Assembly: GCF_014644555.1 (NCBI RefSeq)
Contig: NZ_BMKX01000002.1
Coordinates: 1-64,000 of the forward strand
Direction of reading: 5' to 3'
Source of the DNA: Glutamicibacter ardleyensis
GTDB lineage: Bacteria; Actinomycetota; Actinomycetes; Actinomycetales; Micrococcaceae
DNA: 64,000 bases
In this document: positions 9,044 to 18,849 of the stretch, piece by piece
Layout of the letters: every line of letters starts with the position of its first letter
Position numbering within the stretch: position 1 is the first letter of the stretch
The notes under the pieces: model-generated
Databases searched by the model: none
What the model saw: the letters and a program-made list of their open reading frames with translations, nothing else
Told to the model about the DNA's origin: nothing
Position numbers and translations under genes: made by a program

Positions 9044-9970
9044 GTGGGAACTGGCGCAGTCGAAAAAACCTTAGCCTTTGCAGAATATGATGCGACTTTA
9101 TTATCTGCACCGAAAGATTCTCCCTGGATCCGCAACGGGGCCGTCACCCAGGAGTTTAACCCGTCCTTTGAGACCTTAGAGCGGTTATTGAGCATTCCGG
9201 TGCGTTCCAAAGCAGCGACGCGCTCAGGACGCTTCGCGCAAGGCGTGGACGCCTGGTTAGCGCATGAACTGCGCAGAGCTGGGTTTGATGCAGATGTAGT
9301 CTGGCCACGCGCCGAAGCACCACGGGTGCTTTCCTCAGACATTCTTGAACTGCTGCGGAAATTACCCGAACGGCTCTCTGAGGAGCTACATGACGCGATC
9401 TTGGCAGGTAAAGCAGGAAGTACCGACGCAAGAATCCTAGGCCGCGCCTATATGAAACAAACCGACGTGGTGATGACCCATTGGTCCACCGGGCCAGAAC
9501 TGCTGTTGAGCACTAAGGCCATGACTTCCTCATTTGGAAAGAACCTCTCCAATCGATACGAAGAAGCCTATGGAGACGCGGCAAACCTCCGTGCCCGCTA
9601 CCCTCTGGCGGCCGTCGGATTCTATTTCGTGCAACGCGCGACGATCCTTGATTCCGAGCCGGCAGCATTCCGACGTACCGTTGATATGATCCGGAAACTA
9701 CGCGACTTCGGTGACGGCTTTGGATACAGCGCCACAGGACTCTTACTGGTGGACTGGGATGACCATGCTGAGAAGCCCGAGGTAAAAGTTGTGCACAGCC
9801 CGGTGCCGGATGATATTGGAACCGCTCAGTTCATGAATGCAATGGTCGATACAGTCCTGAAGGTCACGCCCATCGACCTGCATGAAGCAGCACGCGCTCG
9901 CCGGGCCGGCGAAGTTGCCCCGCTTCCAGGGCATGACCCAGTAGACGAGCTACAAGAAGCGCTCTTTTAG
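9044..9970 (+). CDS. Putative type II restriction endonuclease
   Basis: The 308-residue protein follows the adenine methyltransferase after 2 bp, the usual arrangement for the nuclease of a type II system. I do not recognise a named family with certainty. The central part (about 137-200) has the look of a PD-(D/E)xK nuclease core: Asp141 in KQTDVVM, Glu152 and Lys158 in PELLLSTKAM, then SSFGKNLSNRYEEAYGDA and a hydrophobic strand AAVGFYFV. The (D/E)xK element is not canonical, since Glu and Lys are six residues apart. An alternative is a non-nuclease accessory protein, but position and size favour the endonuclease. GTG is the start codon. The 3' end overlaps the convergent GNAT gene by 4 bp. 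Confidence 0.68.
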   Translation: MGTGAVEKTLAFAEYDATLLSAPKDSPWIRNGAVTQEFNPSFETLERLLSIPVRSKAATRSGRFAQGVDAWLAHELRRAGFDADVVWPRAEAPRVLSSDILELLRKLPERLSEELHDAILAGKAGSTDARILGRAYMKQTDVVMTHWSTGPELLLSTKAMTSSFGKNLSNRYEEAYGDAANLRARYPLAAVGFYFVQRATILDSEPAAFRRTVDMIRKLRDFGDGFGYSATGLLLVDWDDHAEKPEVKVVHSPVPDDIGTAQFMNAMVDTVLKVTPIDLHEAARARRAGEVAPLPGHDPVDELQEALF

Positions 9971-10539
9971 CTCATCTGTTTGACTTCACTGGGCTCATCA
10001 AAGCCCCACACTGCGGGAAGTGGAGTGGAATTTCTTTGTGCAGCCAGCATCGGCAATTCGAGATTGGATGTAGTAGCTGTCAGTTCCGTTAGAGCTGGAA
10101 CACCACGGTAAATATATTTGACCTGTCCCTGATATTCAAAGCTACGTTCGCGCTCCCACACCTCTGACCGTTCGTAGGCAGCCCAAGATCCCGGATTAGC
10201 TGAGTCAATGACGGTGATGGGGGTGCTTCCGGTTCTGAGTACAAAATCCAGACGTAGCTTGGTGATCTGCTGACGGATTCCTCGACGTCGGTACTCCGGA
10301 CGCACACTCATGCAACCGAGCTCGAGCGCACCCATGACGCTAGTCGGTGCAATCACCGAGTCGTGCACGATTCCTGCAGCTATGAGCAGGTGTGAATCGT
10401 AGACCGAGACAATATAACGGGCACGGTCGATTTTCTGATTCCAGCGGTCATCAATCACTGGGTACAGGCTTTCCAGTTCGGAACGAGCAGCACCAAGTGG
10501 TGTGGAAGTGGAGAGGGAATAGCGCAGGAAAGAGTGCAC
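9967..10539 (-). CDS. GNAT family N-acetyltransferase
   Basis: This 190-residue protein is probably an acetyl-CoA-dependent acyltransferase with unknown substrate. The GNAT motif A is visible as LGCMSVRPEYRRRGIRQQ (about residues 73-90), where R-R-G-I forms the pyrophosphate-binding loop, followed by a helix. A motif B-like segment (TVIDSANPGSWAAYERSE) lies downstream. The GTG start at 10539 has AGGA about 10 nt upstream. Its last four bases overlap the end of the convergent restriction gene. The two are unlikely to be functionally linked. Confidence 0.72.
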   Translation of the reverse strand: MHSFLRYSLSTSTPLGAARSELESLYPVIDDRWNQKIDRARYIVSVYDSHLLIAAGIVHDSVIAPTSVMGALELGCMSVRPEYRRRGIRQQITKLRLDFVLRTGSTPITVIDSANPGSWAAYERSEVWERERSFEYQGQVKYIYRGVPALTELTATTSNLELPMLAAQRNSTPLPAVWGFDEPSEVKQMS

Positions 10540-10806
10540 TGGGATCGGTCCTAAGGCTAAGACGAACGAAAGATATGGCTTTTGCTTTGTGGCGGTATGC
10601 CGGTCGGCGGATTTCGTTGGCCTTCAGGGGACCGGTACCGGTGGGTTCCGGTAGCTTCCTTGTAGGGCCCAGCTTGAGCTCGATGAGCTAGAAAAATTAT
10701 GCGGTTTAGCGGGGCTGTTTAGCAAGCCAAAAAAGCGACCAAAATGTTAAATCTAGATAAACGAAATGACTCCATATTTTTGTGCTTGTCATCCGCTCTT
10801 TTTCAG

Positions 10807-10835
10807 TTGACTAGTGTGGCAGTGCTCGATAATTT
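10807..10835 (+). promoter_or_regulatory. Candidate sigma-70-type promoter
   Basis: TTGACT at 10807-10812 and TAATTT at 10830-10835 are separated by exactly 17 bases. It would start RNA near 10842, about 100 nt before tRNA-Val. Confidence 0.5.
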
Positions 10836-10880
10836 GGGAGCGACAATGCAGTCCGGACGGTTATGGTGGTGAAATCGATT

Positions 10881-10908
10881 TTGTGCGTTGGGCAAAGACC
10901 GCTAAGAT
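10881..10908 (+). promoter_or_regulatory. Candidate promoter of tRNA-Val
   Basis: TTGTGC (10881-10886), a 16-nt spacer and TAAGAT (10903-10908) place a start near 10915, some 30 nt before the mature tRNA. Confidence 0.45.
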
Positions 10909-10944
10909 CGTTTAGGTGCTTGACCGGCAGGTCAGCGCGCAGAG

Positions 10945-11021
10945 GGATCTTTAGCTCAGTTGGTTAGAGCGTTCGCCTCACACGCGAAAGGTCGCTGGTT
11001 CGAGTCCAGTAAGATCCACCA
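10945..11021 (+). tRNA. tRNA-Val (anticodon CAC)
   Basis: Acceptor stem GGATCTT/AAGATCC, D-arm with GCTCAGTTGG, anticodon stem TTCGC/GCGAA around CTCACAC, and T-arm GGTTCGAGTCC fold into a standard cloverleaf. The anticodon CAC reads GTG valine codons. The discriminator A and an encoded CCA are included in the coordinates. A long hairpin follows. Confidence 0.97.
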
Positions 11022-11022
11022 A

Positions 11023-11066
11023 AGAACGAGGAAGCCACCGCATCAATGCGATGGCTTCCTCGTTCT
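11023..11066 (+). terminator. Terminator of tRNA-Val
   Basis: Two 15-base arms (11023-11037, 11052-11066) pair perfectly, with an inner CGCAT/ATGCG stem in the loop. It lies 2 nt after the tRNA and close to the end of the convergent LLM gene, so it may serve both. Confidence 0.85.
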
Positions 11067-11094
11067 ACTTTGTGCGGGGTTCTTTTGTTCGGGT

Positions 11095-12150
11095 TTACTT
11101 GGCGAGCATCTCGTGTACGAGCGGTTTGACTTCCCGACCAAGAAGTTCGATGCTGTCCAGCATCGTCTCGTGTGGCAACGAACCTGCCGAATACTTGATG
11201 TCCACCCGGCTGAGGCCTAAGGTCTTGGCGACCTTGGCCATTTTGGTGGCCACGGTCTGTGGGCTACCTGCCATCATGGATCCATCTAGTCCCATGGAAG
11301 CCTCCAAGCGCATCTTGCTTGCAGGAGGCCATCCTCGTTCTGCGCCCAAACGGTTCATGGTGCGCTGGTAGTGCGGCCACAACAATTCCAAGGCTTCCTT
11401 GTCGGTCGGGGCGACAAGCCCGTGGAAGTGTGCGCCTACCCGCTGTGTTGGCTGTCCGAACTGCTTCAATGCGCGGTGATAGAGCTGTACAAGTTGTTCA
11501 AAGGCGGCCGGCTGTCCGCCAATGATCGCCATGAATAAGGGCAACCCGTGCCGGGCGGCTCGAATTACCGACTGTGGGCTACCGCCAACACCAACCCAGG
11601 TGGTGATTGGATCTTGTTCTAGCAGTGGGTAGAGCTGTTGATCTTCAAGTGCTGTGCGATGCTCACCGGCCCAGGTCACCGGTAGGCCGGTGCGGACCTT
11701 TGCTAAGAGTTCAAGTTTTTCTTCGAAGAGCGATTCGTAGTCATCAAGGTTGAGCCCGAAAAGCGGGAACGACTCGATGAAGGATCCTCGACCTGCGATG
11801 ATTTCGGTACGGCCATGGGAAATGGCGTCCAAGGTTGCAAATCGTTCGTAGACGCGTACTGGGTCGTCACTCGACAGGACGGTCACCGCGGTTCCCAAAC
11901 GGATTTTTTCGGTGGCTTGAGCCAGAGCGGCGAGAACAATTTCCGGAGCCGACACTGAATAGTCATCGCGGTGGTGTTCGCCTATGCCAAAGAAATCCAG
12001 TCCAACCTGCTCGGCCCGCTGACCTTCGACTATGACGTTGCGGATTACCTGTGCGTGGGACAGCGATCTGCCCTGTAAGTCTTCGGTGATATCGCCGAAG
12101 GTTTCCACGCCAATCTCGGGCGTCTCTGGCGTCGGTGCGACAGAAGTCAT
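11095..12150 (-). CDS. LLM-class flavin-dependent oxidoreductase
   Basis: This is a bacterial-luciferase-like monooxygenase/oxidoreductase that probably uses FMN(H2) or F420; the substrate is unknown. The open frame reaches further, but I place the start at the ATG at 12150 (MTSVAPTPETPEIGVE), preceded by AGAGGA at good spacing, giving 351 residues. Family features: FFGIGEHHRDDYSVSAPEIVL near residue 55, LGTAVTVLSSDDPVRVYE, the loop AGRGSFIESFPLFG, and WVGVGGSPQSVIRAA in the second half. These match the group 1 LLM proteins common in Arthrobacter. It is a single-gene unit ending near the tRNA-Val terminator. Confidence 0.88.
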   Translation of the reverse strand: MTSVAPTPETPEIGVETFGDITEDLQGRSLSHAQVIRNVIVEGQRAEQVGLDFFGIGEHHRDDYSVSAPEIVLAALAQATEKIRLGTAVTVLSSDDPVRVYERFATLDAISHGRTEIIAGRGSFIESFPLFGLNLDDYESLFEEKLELLAKVRTGLPVTWAGEHRTALEDQQLYPLLEQDPITTWVGVGGSPQSVIRAARHGLPLFMAIIGGQPAAFEQLVQLYHRALKQFGQPTQRVGAHFHGLVAPTDKEALELLWPHYQRTMNRLGAERGWPPASKMRLEASMGLDGSMMAGSPQTVATKMAKVAKTLGLSRVDIKYSAGSLPHETMLDSIELLGREVKPLVHEMLAK

Positions 12151-12350
12151 GACTTTCCTCTTCTCCAAAAAATTCATGCAATTGCATCTAATTAGGTAAC
12201 TCGCTGGAGTCAAATTTTATTTCCGAGAACAAAAAATGACAGATGTGTTCAGGGATACTCAGTCGATGGGGGTTCCTCTCTGCCGGTTGACAGGCCATGG
12301 TTGTATCGTGAGGAATACGAGTAAAACAAGAGCCTCAGGGGGAGTGATTC

Positions 12351-14021
12351 GTGGCGCAGCAAGACCATGGCGAGAAGTCCGTGGAGTCGAAAGATGCGGG
12401 AGAAGATCCATCGCCATTGGCCGGGTCGCTGCCTCGTATTTTGACGAGCGAAATCAACATGGGACACCTACCAGAAACGGTGTCCGTTGAGACGACGATG
12501 GCTTCAGAGCTTCCGTTAAATACCGCAGTAAGTGCAAGCGTCGCGGCAGCTGACGCTACCGATATCGAGTCACGCACCGGTCAGGTTCTTACCTCGGATG
12601 ACGGCATCACGTTAATGCCAACGCGCGCCAACCCGGTAGCACGTCGTCTGTTGGCAAAAATGTGGATTTCAGATACACCACCAACCGAAGCTCTGAAAGT
12701 GGTTGACCGGTTACGCGGAACCCCGTACGCCAATCCAAAGGTGAACGTCGATCAAGATGCATCGGCCCGACGGACCATGGAATTCGCCCTAGATCTCGGC
12801 GAAACGCTGATTCGTTATGGTGCTGGTGCACTGGAAGTCGAAACCAGCATCATCGCGGTAACCGCCGCCCTGGGGCTTAGTCATCTAGATGTTGATATCA
12901 CTAACCAGTCGTTACACCTGAACTACAGCCCACCGGACGCTGAAAGCTATTCGATTTTGCGCGTGGTGCGTTCCTACACCACCAACTATGCGGGTCTTGT
13001 GATGGTTCACGAGTTGGTCTCGGATATTATTGCCGGCGGTGTGTCACGGACTTCTTCGGCTAAACAGCTGAAAGCAATTACGCGGAAACCGAAACCGTTC
13101 CCACGCTGGGTTGTGGCCTCGGGACAGTCGATATTCGCGGCAGCCTTTGTGCTCTTCATTGGTGGTTCGTGGCTTGGTGCCCTGGTCGCGATGGCCTCAT
13201 CGTGGTTGATCTCGCAGATCGGGCGCTATGGCTCACGCTGGCGCGTTCCGGAGTTCTTCTCCGTCGCCACTGCAACCTTTACCGTGACCGTCATTGCGCT
13301 GCTAAGCCACCGAGTGCACGCCCCGCTGGACCCTGCGTTGGTCGTTTCCGGTGGTATCTTGTTGCTCTTGCCTTCGGGCAGATTTGTCTCGGCGCTACAA
13401 GATGCGATCAATGGGTTCCCTGTGACGGCCGTCGGGCGCCTATTTTCCGCCGGGTTGACCTATACGGCCATCTTGTCGGGAATTTCATCAGCCTTGGTTG
13501 TCTCTTCGGTCTTCGGAGGCGACAAGGTGGACGTTCACCGGATCGTTGCAATCAACTATCCAACATGGATGCTTGTTGGTTTAGTAGCAGTGGCTATCCT
13601 TGCCGGTGCGGTGACCGAGCAGACCGCGAAGCGGCTGCTGATCCCTACTGCGTTGTTAGCTGTGGGCGGCTACCTCGTCTTGTTGTTGGCCGAACAAATC
13701 GGATTGGGCTCTCGAGCTACGCCGGCCGTCGTGGCGACAGTCATCGGTTTTGCGGCGCGTTTCTTGGCGGACAAGTTACGCTCACCGCAGCTAGTGATTG
13801 CAGCGCCTGCTGTCATGTTCATGCTTCCAGGCCTGATGATATTCCGTGCAATGTACGGCATCGTTTTCGATGTGGAAGATATGTTCTCTAGTTTGGTGGA
13901 GATGTTCAACGCATTTGCCATCATGCTGTCTATCGCCGGCGGCGTGGTTTTCGGCGATACGCTCTGTCGGCCTTTGACATCAAATGCTCGACGTGAACGT
14001 CGCTGGATCCGCCGCCGTTAG
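12351..14021 (+). CDS. thrE: Threonine/serine exporter family protein (ThrE-like)
   Basis: This 556-residue membrane protein resembles ThrE of Corynebacterium glutamicum, which exports threonine and serine. The first about 120 residues are polar and variable. Next comes the DUF1212-type domain with ALDLGETLIRYGAGALEVE (about 145-165) and SLHLNYSPP. About ten hydrophobic segments follow, starting near residue 250 (FAAAFVLFIGGSWLGALVAM) and ending near 540 in the DUF3815-like half. The GTG start has AGGGGGA about 8 nt upstream. Its end overlaps the convergent ung gene by four bases. Family assignment is firm; the transported amino acid is inferred from the family. Confidence 0.87.
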   Translation: MAQQDHGEKSVESKDAGEDPSPLAGSLPRILTSEINMGHLPETVSVETTMASELPLNTAVSASVAAADATDIESRTGQVLTSDDGITLMPTRANPVARRLLAKMWISDTPPTEALKVVDRLRGTPYANPKVNVDQDASARRTMEFALDLGETLIRYGAGALEVETSIIAVTAALGLSHLDVDITNQSLHLNYSPPDAESYSILRVVRSYTTNYAGLVMVHELVSDIIAGGVSRTSSAKQLKAITRKPKPFPRWVVASGQSIFAAAFVLFIGGSWLGALVAMASSWLISQIGRYGSRWRVPEFFSVATATFTVTVIALLSHRVHAPLDPALVVSGGILLLLPSGRFVSALQDAINGFPVTAVGRLFSAGLTYTAILSGISSALVVSSVFGGDKVDVHRIVAINYPTWMLVGLVAVAILAGAVTEQTAKRLLIPTALLAVGGYLVLLLAEQIGLGSRATPAVVATVIGFAARFLADKLRSPQLVIAAPAVMFMLPGLMIFRAMYGIVFDVEDMFSSLVEMFNAFAIMLSIAGGVVFGDTLCRPLTSNARRERRWIRRR

Positions 14022-14791
14022 GCGGTCGGTAACTTCCAATTGATAGGCGCCTGACCAGAATCGGTCAGGTGCCTATTGATTTGAGAGAAGGGTTTTGAAC
14101 CAAAGAAGCCCCGGCTGGCCGATAACGGAGAAGGGTGGACGCTGTGCACGTGCGGCATATTGCCCATCAGTGGACTCAGTTTTTGCGCGTGGGCTCCCCA
14201 GAGAACGGCGACTACCGGATTTTTGCGTGAATTGAGGGCGCCAATAATCGCTTCGACAACCGGTGTCCAACCAAGCTTTTGATGGCTTCCTGCCTGCCCG
14301 GCGGTCACCGAGAAAACCTGATTGAGTAACAAGACCCCTTGCTCGTGCCAGGGGCTGAGGTCCGGATGTGGGGCTTCGGGCACCGCGAGGTCGGAGCTGA
14401 GCTCCTTATAGATATTTCGTAAACTGCGAGGCAGCGGCCGAACATTTTTCTCAGCGGCGAAGGCCAAACCATTTGCATGTCCTGGGGTCGGATAAGGGTC
14501 TTGGCCGATAATCAGAACTTTGGTTTTGGCTAGGGGAAGCAACAGTGCGCGCAACATCACCTCTGGGGCCGGCAGGATCTGCTCGCCCGCCTGCGAACGC
14601 AGCGCTAATTGTTGGGCTATATCCTGCAACACGCCATCAAGCGGCTCCAATGTCGATACCCAGTCCTCTGCGATAAACCCGTTGCTGGCTAGTGATTTTG
14701 CACCAAAATAGAACGGGAAGTCAGCGGCTGAATACTCCGGCAGAGGCTGAGCGGCGGGAGCCTCAAAGAGCGCTGGCTGTTGGTTGTTCAT
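14018..14791 (-). CDS. ung: Uracil-DNA glycosylase Ung
   Basis: It removes uracil from DNA in base-excision repair. The 257-residue protein has the family-1 water-activating motif GQDPYPTPGHANGLAF (about 95-110, catalytic Asp) and the DNA-intercalation motif HPSPLSASRGFFGS near residue 217 with the catalytic His. The hydrophobic VVAVLWGAHAQ strand lies between them. Length is slightly above the usual 220-230 owing to an N-terminal extension. The ATG start lacks a strong ribosome-binding site. Its end overlaps thrE by 4 bp on the opposite strand. Confidence 0.96.
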   Translation of the reverse strand: MNNQQPALFEAPAAQPLPEYSAADFPFYFGAKSLASNGFIAEDWVSTLEPLDGVLQDIAQQLALRSQAGEQILPAPEVMLRALLLPLAKTKVLIIGQDPYPTPGHANGLAFAAEKNVRPLPRSLRNIYKELSSDLAVPEAPHPDLSPWHEQGVLLLNQVFSVTAGQAGSHQKLGWTPVVEAIIGALNSRKNPVVAVLWGAHAQKLSPLMGNMPHVHSVHPSPLSASRGFFGSKPFSQINRHLTDSGQAPINWKLPTA

Positions 14792-14945
14792 AACAACTAT
14801 TCTGCCCGTTTTCGGCGCGGTTGTGCCGCGTTACACGGCATCGAGTTCATTGATTGGTTAGAATATCGGTGGTGTGTCCACCATGTGTGGATATGAAAGC
14901 ATAAAGAGGCCCGACTAATCGGTGTTCAAGGAAGAGGTGAGACGC

Positions 14946-15236
14946 ATGGCAGGCAATGAGGTTTTGGTGGATTTTGTAATGAATCCCGACTCAGAGCTCG
15001 ATGAGCGTTCACAGCAAATCTTGAACATGGAAAAACTGTGGTGGAAATATGCCGGAGCCAAGGAACAGGCCATCACTAAGCAGTTCTCAATTTCGCCGAC
15101 GAACTACTATCAGTTGCTCAACCAGCTGATCGACACGGACGCGGCGATGGCCTACGACCCAATGCTGGTAAAGCGGTTGCGTAGACTTCGATCTACCAAG
15201 CGTCGTGTGAGCGGTACCGTCGGCGGAGAACGTTAA
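14946..15236 (+). CDS. DUF3263 domain protein
   Basis: A 96-residue protein of the actinobacterial DUF3263 family, thought to be DNA-binding-like but without known function. Visible features are LDERSQQILNMEKLWWKYAGAKEQAI, then ISPTNYYQLLNQLID, which reads as a helix-turn-helix-like pair, and a basic tail (KRLRRLRSTKRR). I start at the ATG at 14946, preceded by AAGAGGTGA, rather than the GTG at 14922. It lies 45 bp ahead of the LytR_C gene on the same strand; this pair is conserved in actinobacteria and is probably an operon. Confidence 0.85.
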   Translation: MAGNEVLVDFVMNPDSELDERSQQILNMEKLWWKYAGAKEQAITKQFSISPTNYYQLLNQLIDTDAAMAYDPMLVKRLRRLRSTKRRVSGTVGGER

Positions 15237-15281
15237 GTTCTTAGCCGGCCTCGGCCAGCCAGACCTCGAGCAAGGACAAGA

Positions 15282-15884
15282 ATGACCAACTACCCACGTG
15301 ACGAATTCGATCGCGTTCCGGAGTTTAGTACCCGTGTGGGGTCGCATCATGCCCATGGATGGGCGCAGTCTGCCGCCGCCAAGGGCAAGGACAGCAAGCT
15401 TCGTTGGGTAGTCCTGACCGCAATTGCGGTGTTGCTCATCGGTGGTGTGGGCTTCTTCTACGGTCCGAGTATCGCCGATCGTCTCAGCGGTTCCGAATCG
15501 ACGCAGAATACCGAAGCGACAGCAACCGAAACTTCGCAAAGTCTTAGCGCCGAACCTTCCGAAAGCGCTACCCCCTCAAGCACCATTGATGATGCGGACG
15601 TGTTGTACGGTCAGCTCATTGGCGTGTACAACGGTGCGAGTATTGCAGGCACAGCCGGTGCAGGTGAAGAATTATTGACTGAGGCCGAATTTACGAACAT
15701 CGTGACGGATAATTGGACCCGAGATGCGGAAACCTCGACCGTCTATTACATGTCCGAGGCCTACCGGACCACCGCAGAAAAAGCCGCCGAGGTCTTAGGT
15801 ATCGACGAGGTTTTGCAGACTCAGAACATTCCTAACCGCGTCACGGTGGTCCTTGGTGCCGACGATACGTTGAACTCCAAGTAA
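15282..15884 (+). CDS. LytR C-terminal domain (LytR_C) membrane protein
   Basis: A 200-residue protein with a cytoplasmic N-terminus (1-42), one membrane helix (VVLTAIAVLLIGGVGFFYG, about 43-61), a Ser/Thr/Glu-rich linker (about 70-105) and an extracellular LytR_C domain from about 108. The domain begins with QLIGVYNGASIAGTAG, the family's usual V-x-NG start. LytR_C domains accompany cell-wall polymer ligases of the LytR-CpsA-Psr family, but the ligase domain is absent here. It follows the DUF3263 gene in the same direction. The ATG is preceded by AAGGAC. Confidence 0.83.
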   Translation: MTNYPRDEFDRVPEFSTRVGSHHAHGWAQSAAAKGKDSKLRWVVLTAIAVLLIGGVGFFYGPSIADRLSGSESTQNTEATATETSQSLSAEPSESATPSSTIDDADVLYGQLIGVYNGASIAGTAGAGEELLTEAEFTNIVTDNWTRDAETSTVYYMSEAYRTTAEKAAEVLGIDEVLQTQNIPNRVTVVLGADDTLNSK

Positions 15885-15911
15885 TATTTCGCTTCGCTCA
15901 CAGCCGATCAG

Positions 15912-15938
15912 CTTGCACTCGCCATGCGAGAGTGCCAA
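15912..15938 (+). promoter_or_regulatory. CIRCE operator 1 (HrcA site) upstream of groEL
   Basis: CTTGCACTC (15912-15920), a 9-nt spacer and GAGTGCCAA (15930-15938) match the CIRCE consensus TTAGCACTC-N9-GAGTGCTAA at 15 of 18 positions. HrcA binding here represses groEL until heat stress. Confidence 0.88.
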
Positions 15939-15946
15939 TATTTGTA

Positions 15947-15973
15947 TTAGCACTCATGCGTTACGACTGCTAA
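15947..15973 (+). promoter_or_regulatory. CIRCE operator 2 (HrcA site) upstream of groEL
   Basis: TTAGCACTC (15947-15955, perfect), a 9-nt spacer and GACTGCTAA (15965-15973, one mismatch) form a second CIRCE element only 8 bp after the first. Two elements imply cooperative or tighter HrcA repression. Confidence 0.92.
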
Positions 15974-16059
15974 TGCCGATCGGCTGTTCGTTTTAAAATC
16001 GAACCCTTTCGACCCTCGCGGTTTGTTAACGCACGGAGCGTGAAGAATACCTCAGATAG

Positions 16060-17811
<1,752 letters not shown>

Positions 17812-17858
17812 GCTCCCCGCACCTCGCTGAGCGACCGCTCAGGCGGTACTAGCAAACC

Positions 17859-17891
17859 CGAGGGCCTGCTTCATTATGAAGCAGGCCCTCG
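17859..17891. terminator. Convergent terminator after groEL
   Basis: Perfect 15-bp arms (CGAGGGCCTGCTTCA and its complement) around TTA lie between the convergent groEL and HD-domain genes. The hairpin can end transcription from both sides. Confidence 0.85.
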
Positions 17892-17925
17892 GGCCGTTAA
17901 CCCCGACATCTCGGTCGGCGCGTAG

Positions 17926-18816
17926 TTAGAACTGTGTGGACAACTGTTCCAGTTCAGCGGACAAATTACTGCGTGCAACACTTTCCCAACGCTGCCGGGC
18001 CTGTGCAGTGCCGAACAACTGGTCCTTGTCGAGTAACTCACGAAGTATCTTGGACCGACCACGGGCGAAGTCTGGCTCCGACACGTGAGCGTACTCGGCC
18101 CGAACGGCCTGCGTATAACGCTGATAGGCGGTTGCAGGGCGAGCCAGAACTTCTAAATCTGCGTCGCACAGTAGCGCGCCGAGCAGGTCCCCAGCCTGCG
18201 GCTGGTGGGTGCTGGTCAGCATAATCAGCCGTTGAATTGAAGCCACCGTGTGGTCGGGCAAGAGACCTTGCAAGCATTGACCTGCGAGCTGCGCCGAGTC
18301 CTGCTCGTCGGTGCTCTGACCTTCATAAACCGCGTCGTGAAACCATGCGGCTAATTCGAGTATTTGCCGGTCCTGCTCCGAGACCTGCGTACCACACAGC
18401 GAATCTAGTGCTTCAAGTACGGCGAGCAGATGCACACGATCGTGATAATAACGATGTTCCTGACTCCATTTGGATAAAAGAGCCGTCGCAAGTTCAGATT
18501 GCCCGGGGAAAGTGCGTTCCCAGCGTTTACGCAAGGCCGGGTCCAGCCGTTCCGGACGCAAGCGTGCGGCTATCCGCAGTCCCGAGCGCGCGAGCGCCCG
18601 AGCAAGTTCTCCACCGCTGACCTCGTGAGCACCCGCGGCGACAATTTCGGCATAGCGTTCGCGGGGCACATCGTAATGATCCCTATCGAAGGCCCTGCGA
18701 CTAATGCCCAGTGCGAGGGCGAATTGATGTAGCTCGTCTAAGGACGAGTCAGAGACCAAATGGGAAAAGACGGTGCCGTGAGCGGGCCAGCGCGGCGGGT
18801 CGATCAATAAGCTCAT
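17926..18816 (-). CDS. DUF4031 and HD-domain fusion protein
   Basis: The 296-residue protein combines two domains. Residues about 1-85 match DUF4031 (MSLLIDPPRWPAHGTVFSHLVSD; DHYDVPRERYAEIV), a small family of unknown role. Residues about 105-290 are an HD-type metal-dependent phosphohydrolase, with EHRYYHDRVHL (metal-binding His), LAAWFHDAVYEG (the HD pair) and a later CDADLEVLA. HD proteins of this kind usually act on nucleotides or phosphate esters; the substrate here is unknown. The gene is convergent with groEL and lies just downstream of the WXG100 gene on the same strand. Confidence 0.82.
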   Translation of the reverse strand: MSLLIDPPRWPAHGTVFSHLVSDSSLDELHQFALALGISRRAFDRDHYDVPRERYAEIVAAGAHEVSGGELARALARSGLRIAARLRPERLDPALRKRWERTFPGQSELATALLSKWSQEHRYYHDRVHLLAVLEALDSLCGTQVSEQDRQILELAAWFHDAVYEGQSTDEQDSAQLAGQCLQGLLPDHTVASIQRLIMLTSTHQPQAGDLLGALLCDADLEVLARPATAYQRYTQAVRAEYAHVSEPDFARGRSKILRELLDKDQLFGTAQARQRWESVARSNLSAELEQLSTQF

Positions 18817-18849
18817 GGACTAAGCGTACCGAGCGCCCGCCTGCACCGA

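Larger units (their letters stand above)
10540..10944. other. Intergenic region ahead of tRNA-Val
   Basis: No convincing gene is present in these 405 bases. The left part holds the leader of the GNAT gene (leftward). The right part holds two promoter-like sequences described separately. An 8-codon open frame (MQSGRLWW, 10846-10872) sits just after the first promoter but has no gene behind it. Confidence 0.5.

Noticed and set aside
10846-10872. Eight-codon ORF MQSGRLWW right after a good promoter, resembling a trp leader peptide
   Set aside because: Only tRNA-Val follows; there is no tryptophan gene or attenuator, so the tandem Trp codons are probably chance.
13169-13891. 240-codon frame inside the ThrE-like gene in another frame
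   Set aside because: Cys/Arg-rich shadow of a clear membrane-protein gene.
15930-15955. Everted GAGTGCCAA-N8-TTAGCACTC repeat, first read as a novel operator
   Set aside because: The halves belong to two adjacent, normally oriented CIRCE elements with correct 9-nt spacers.
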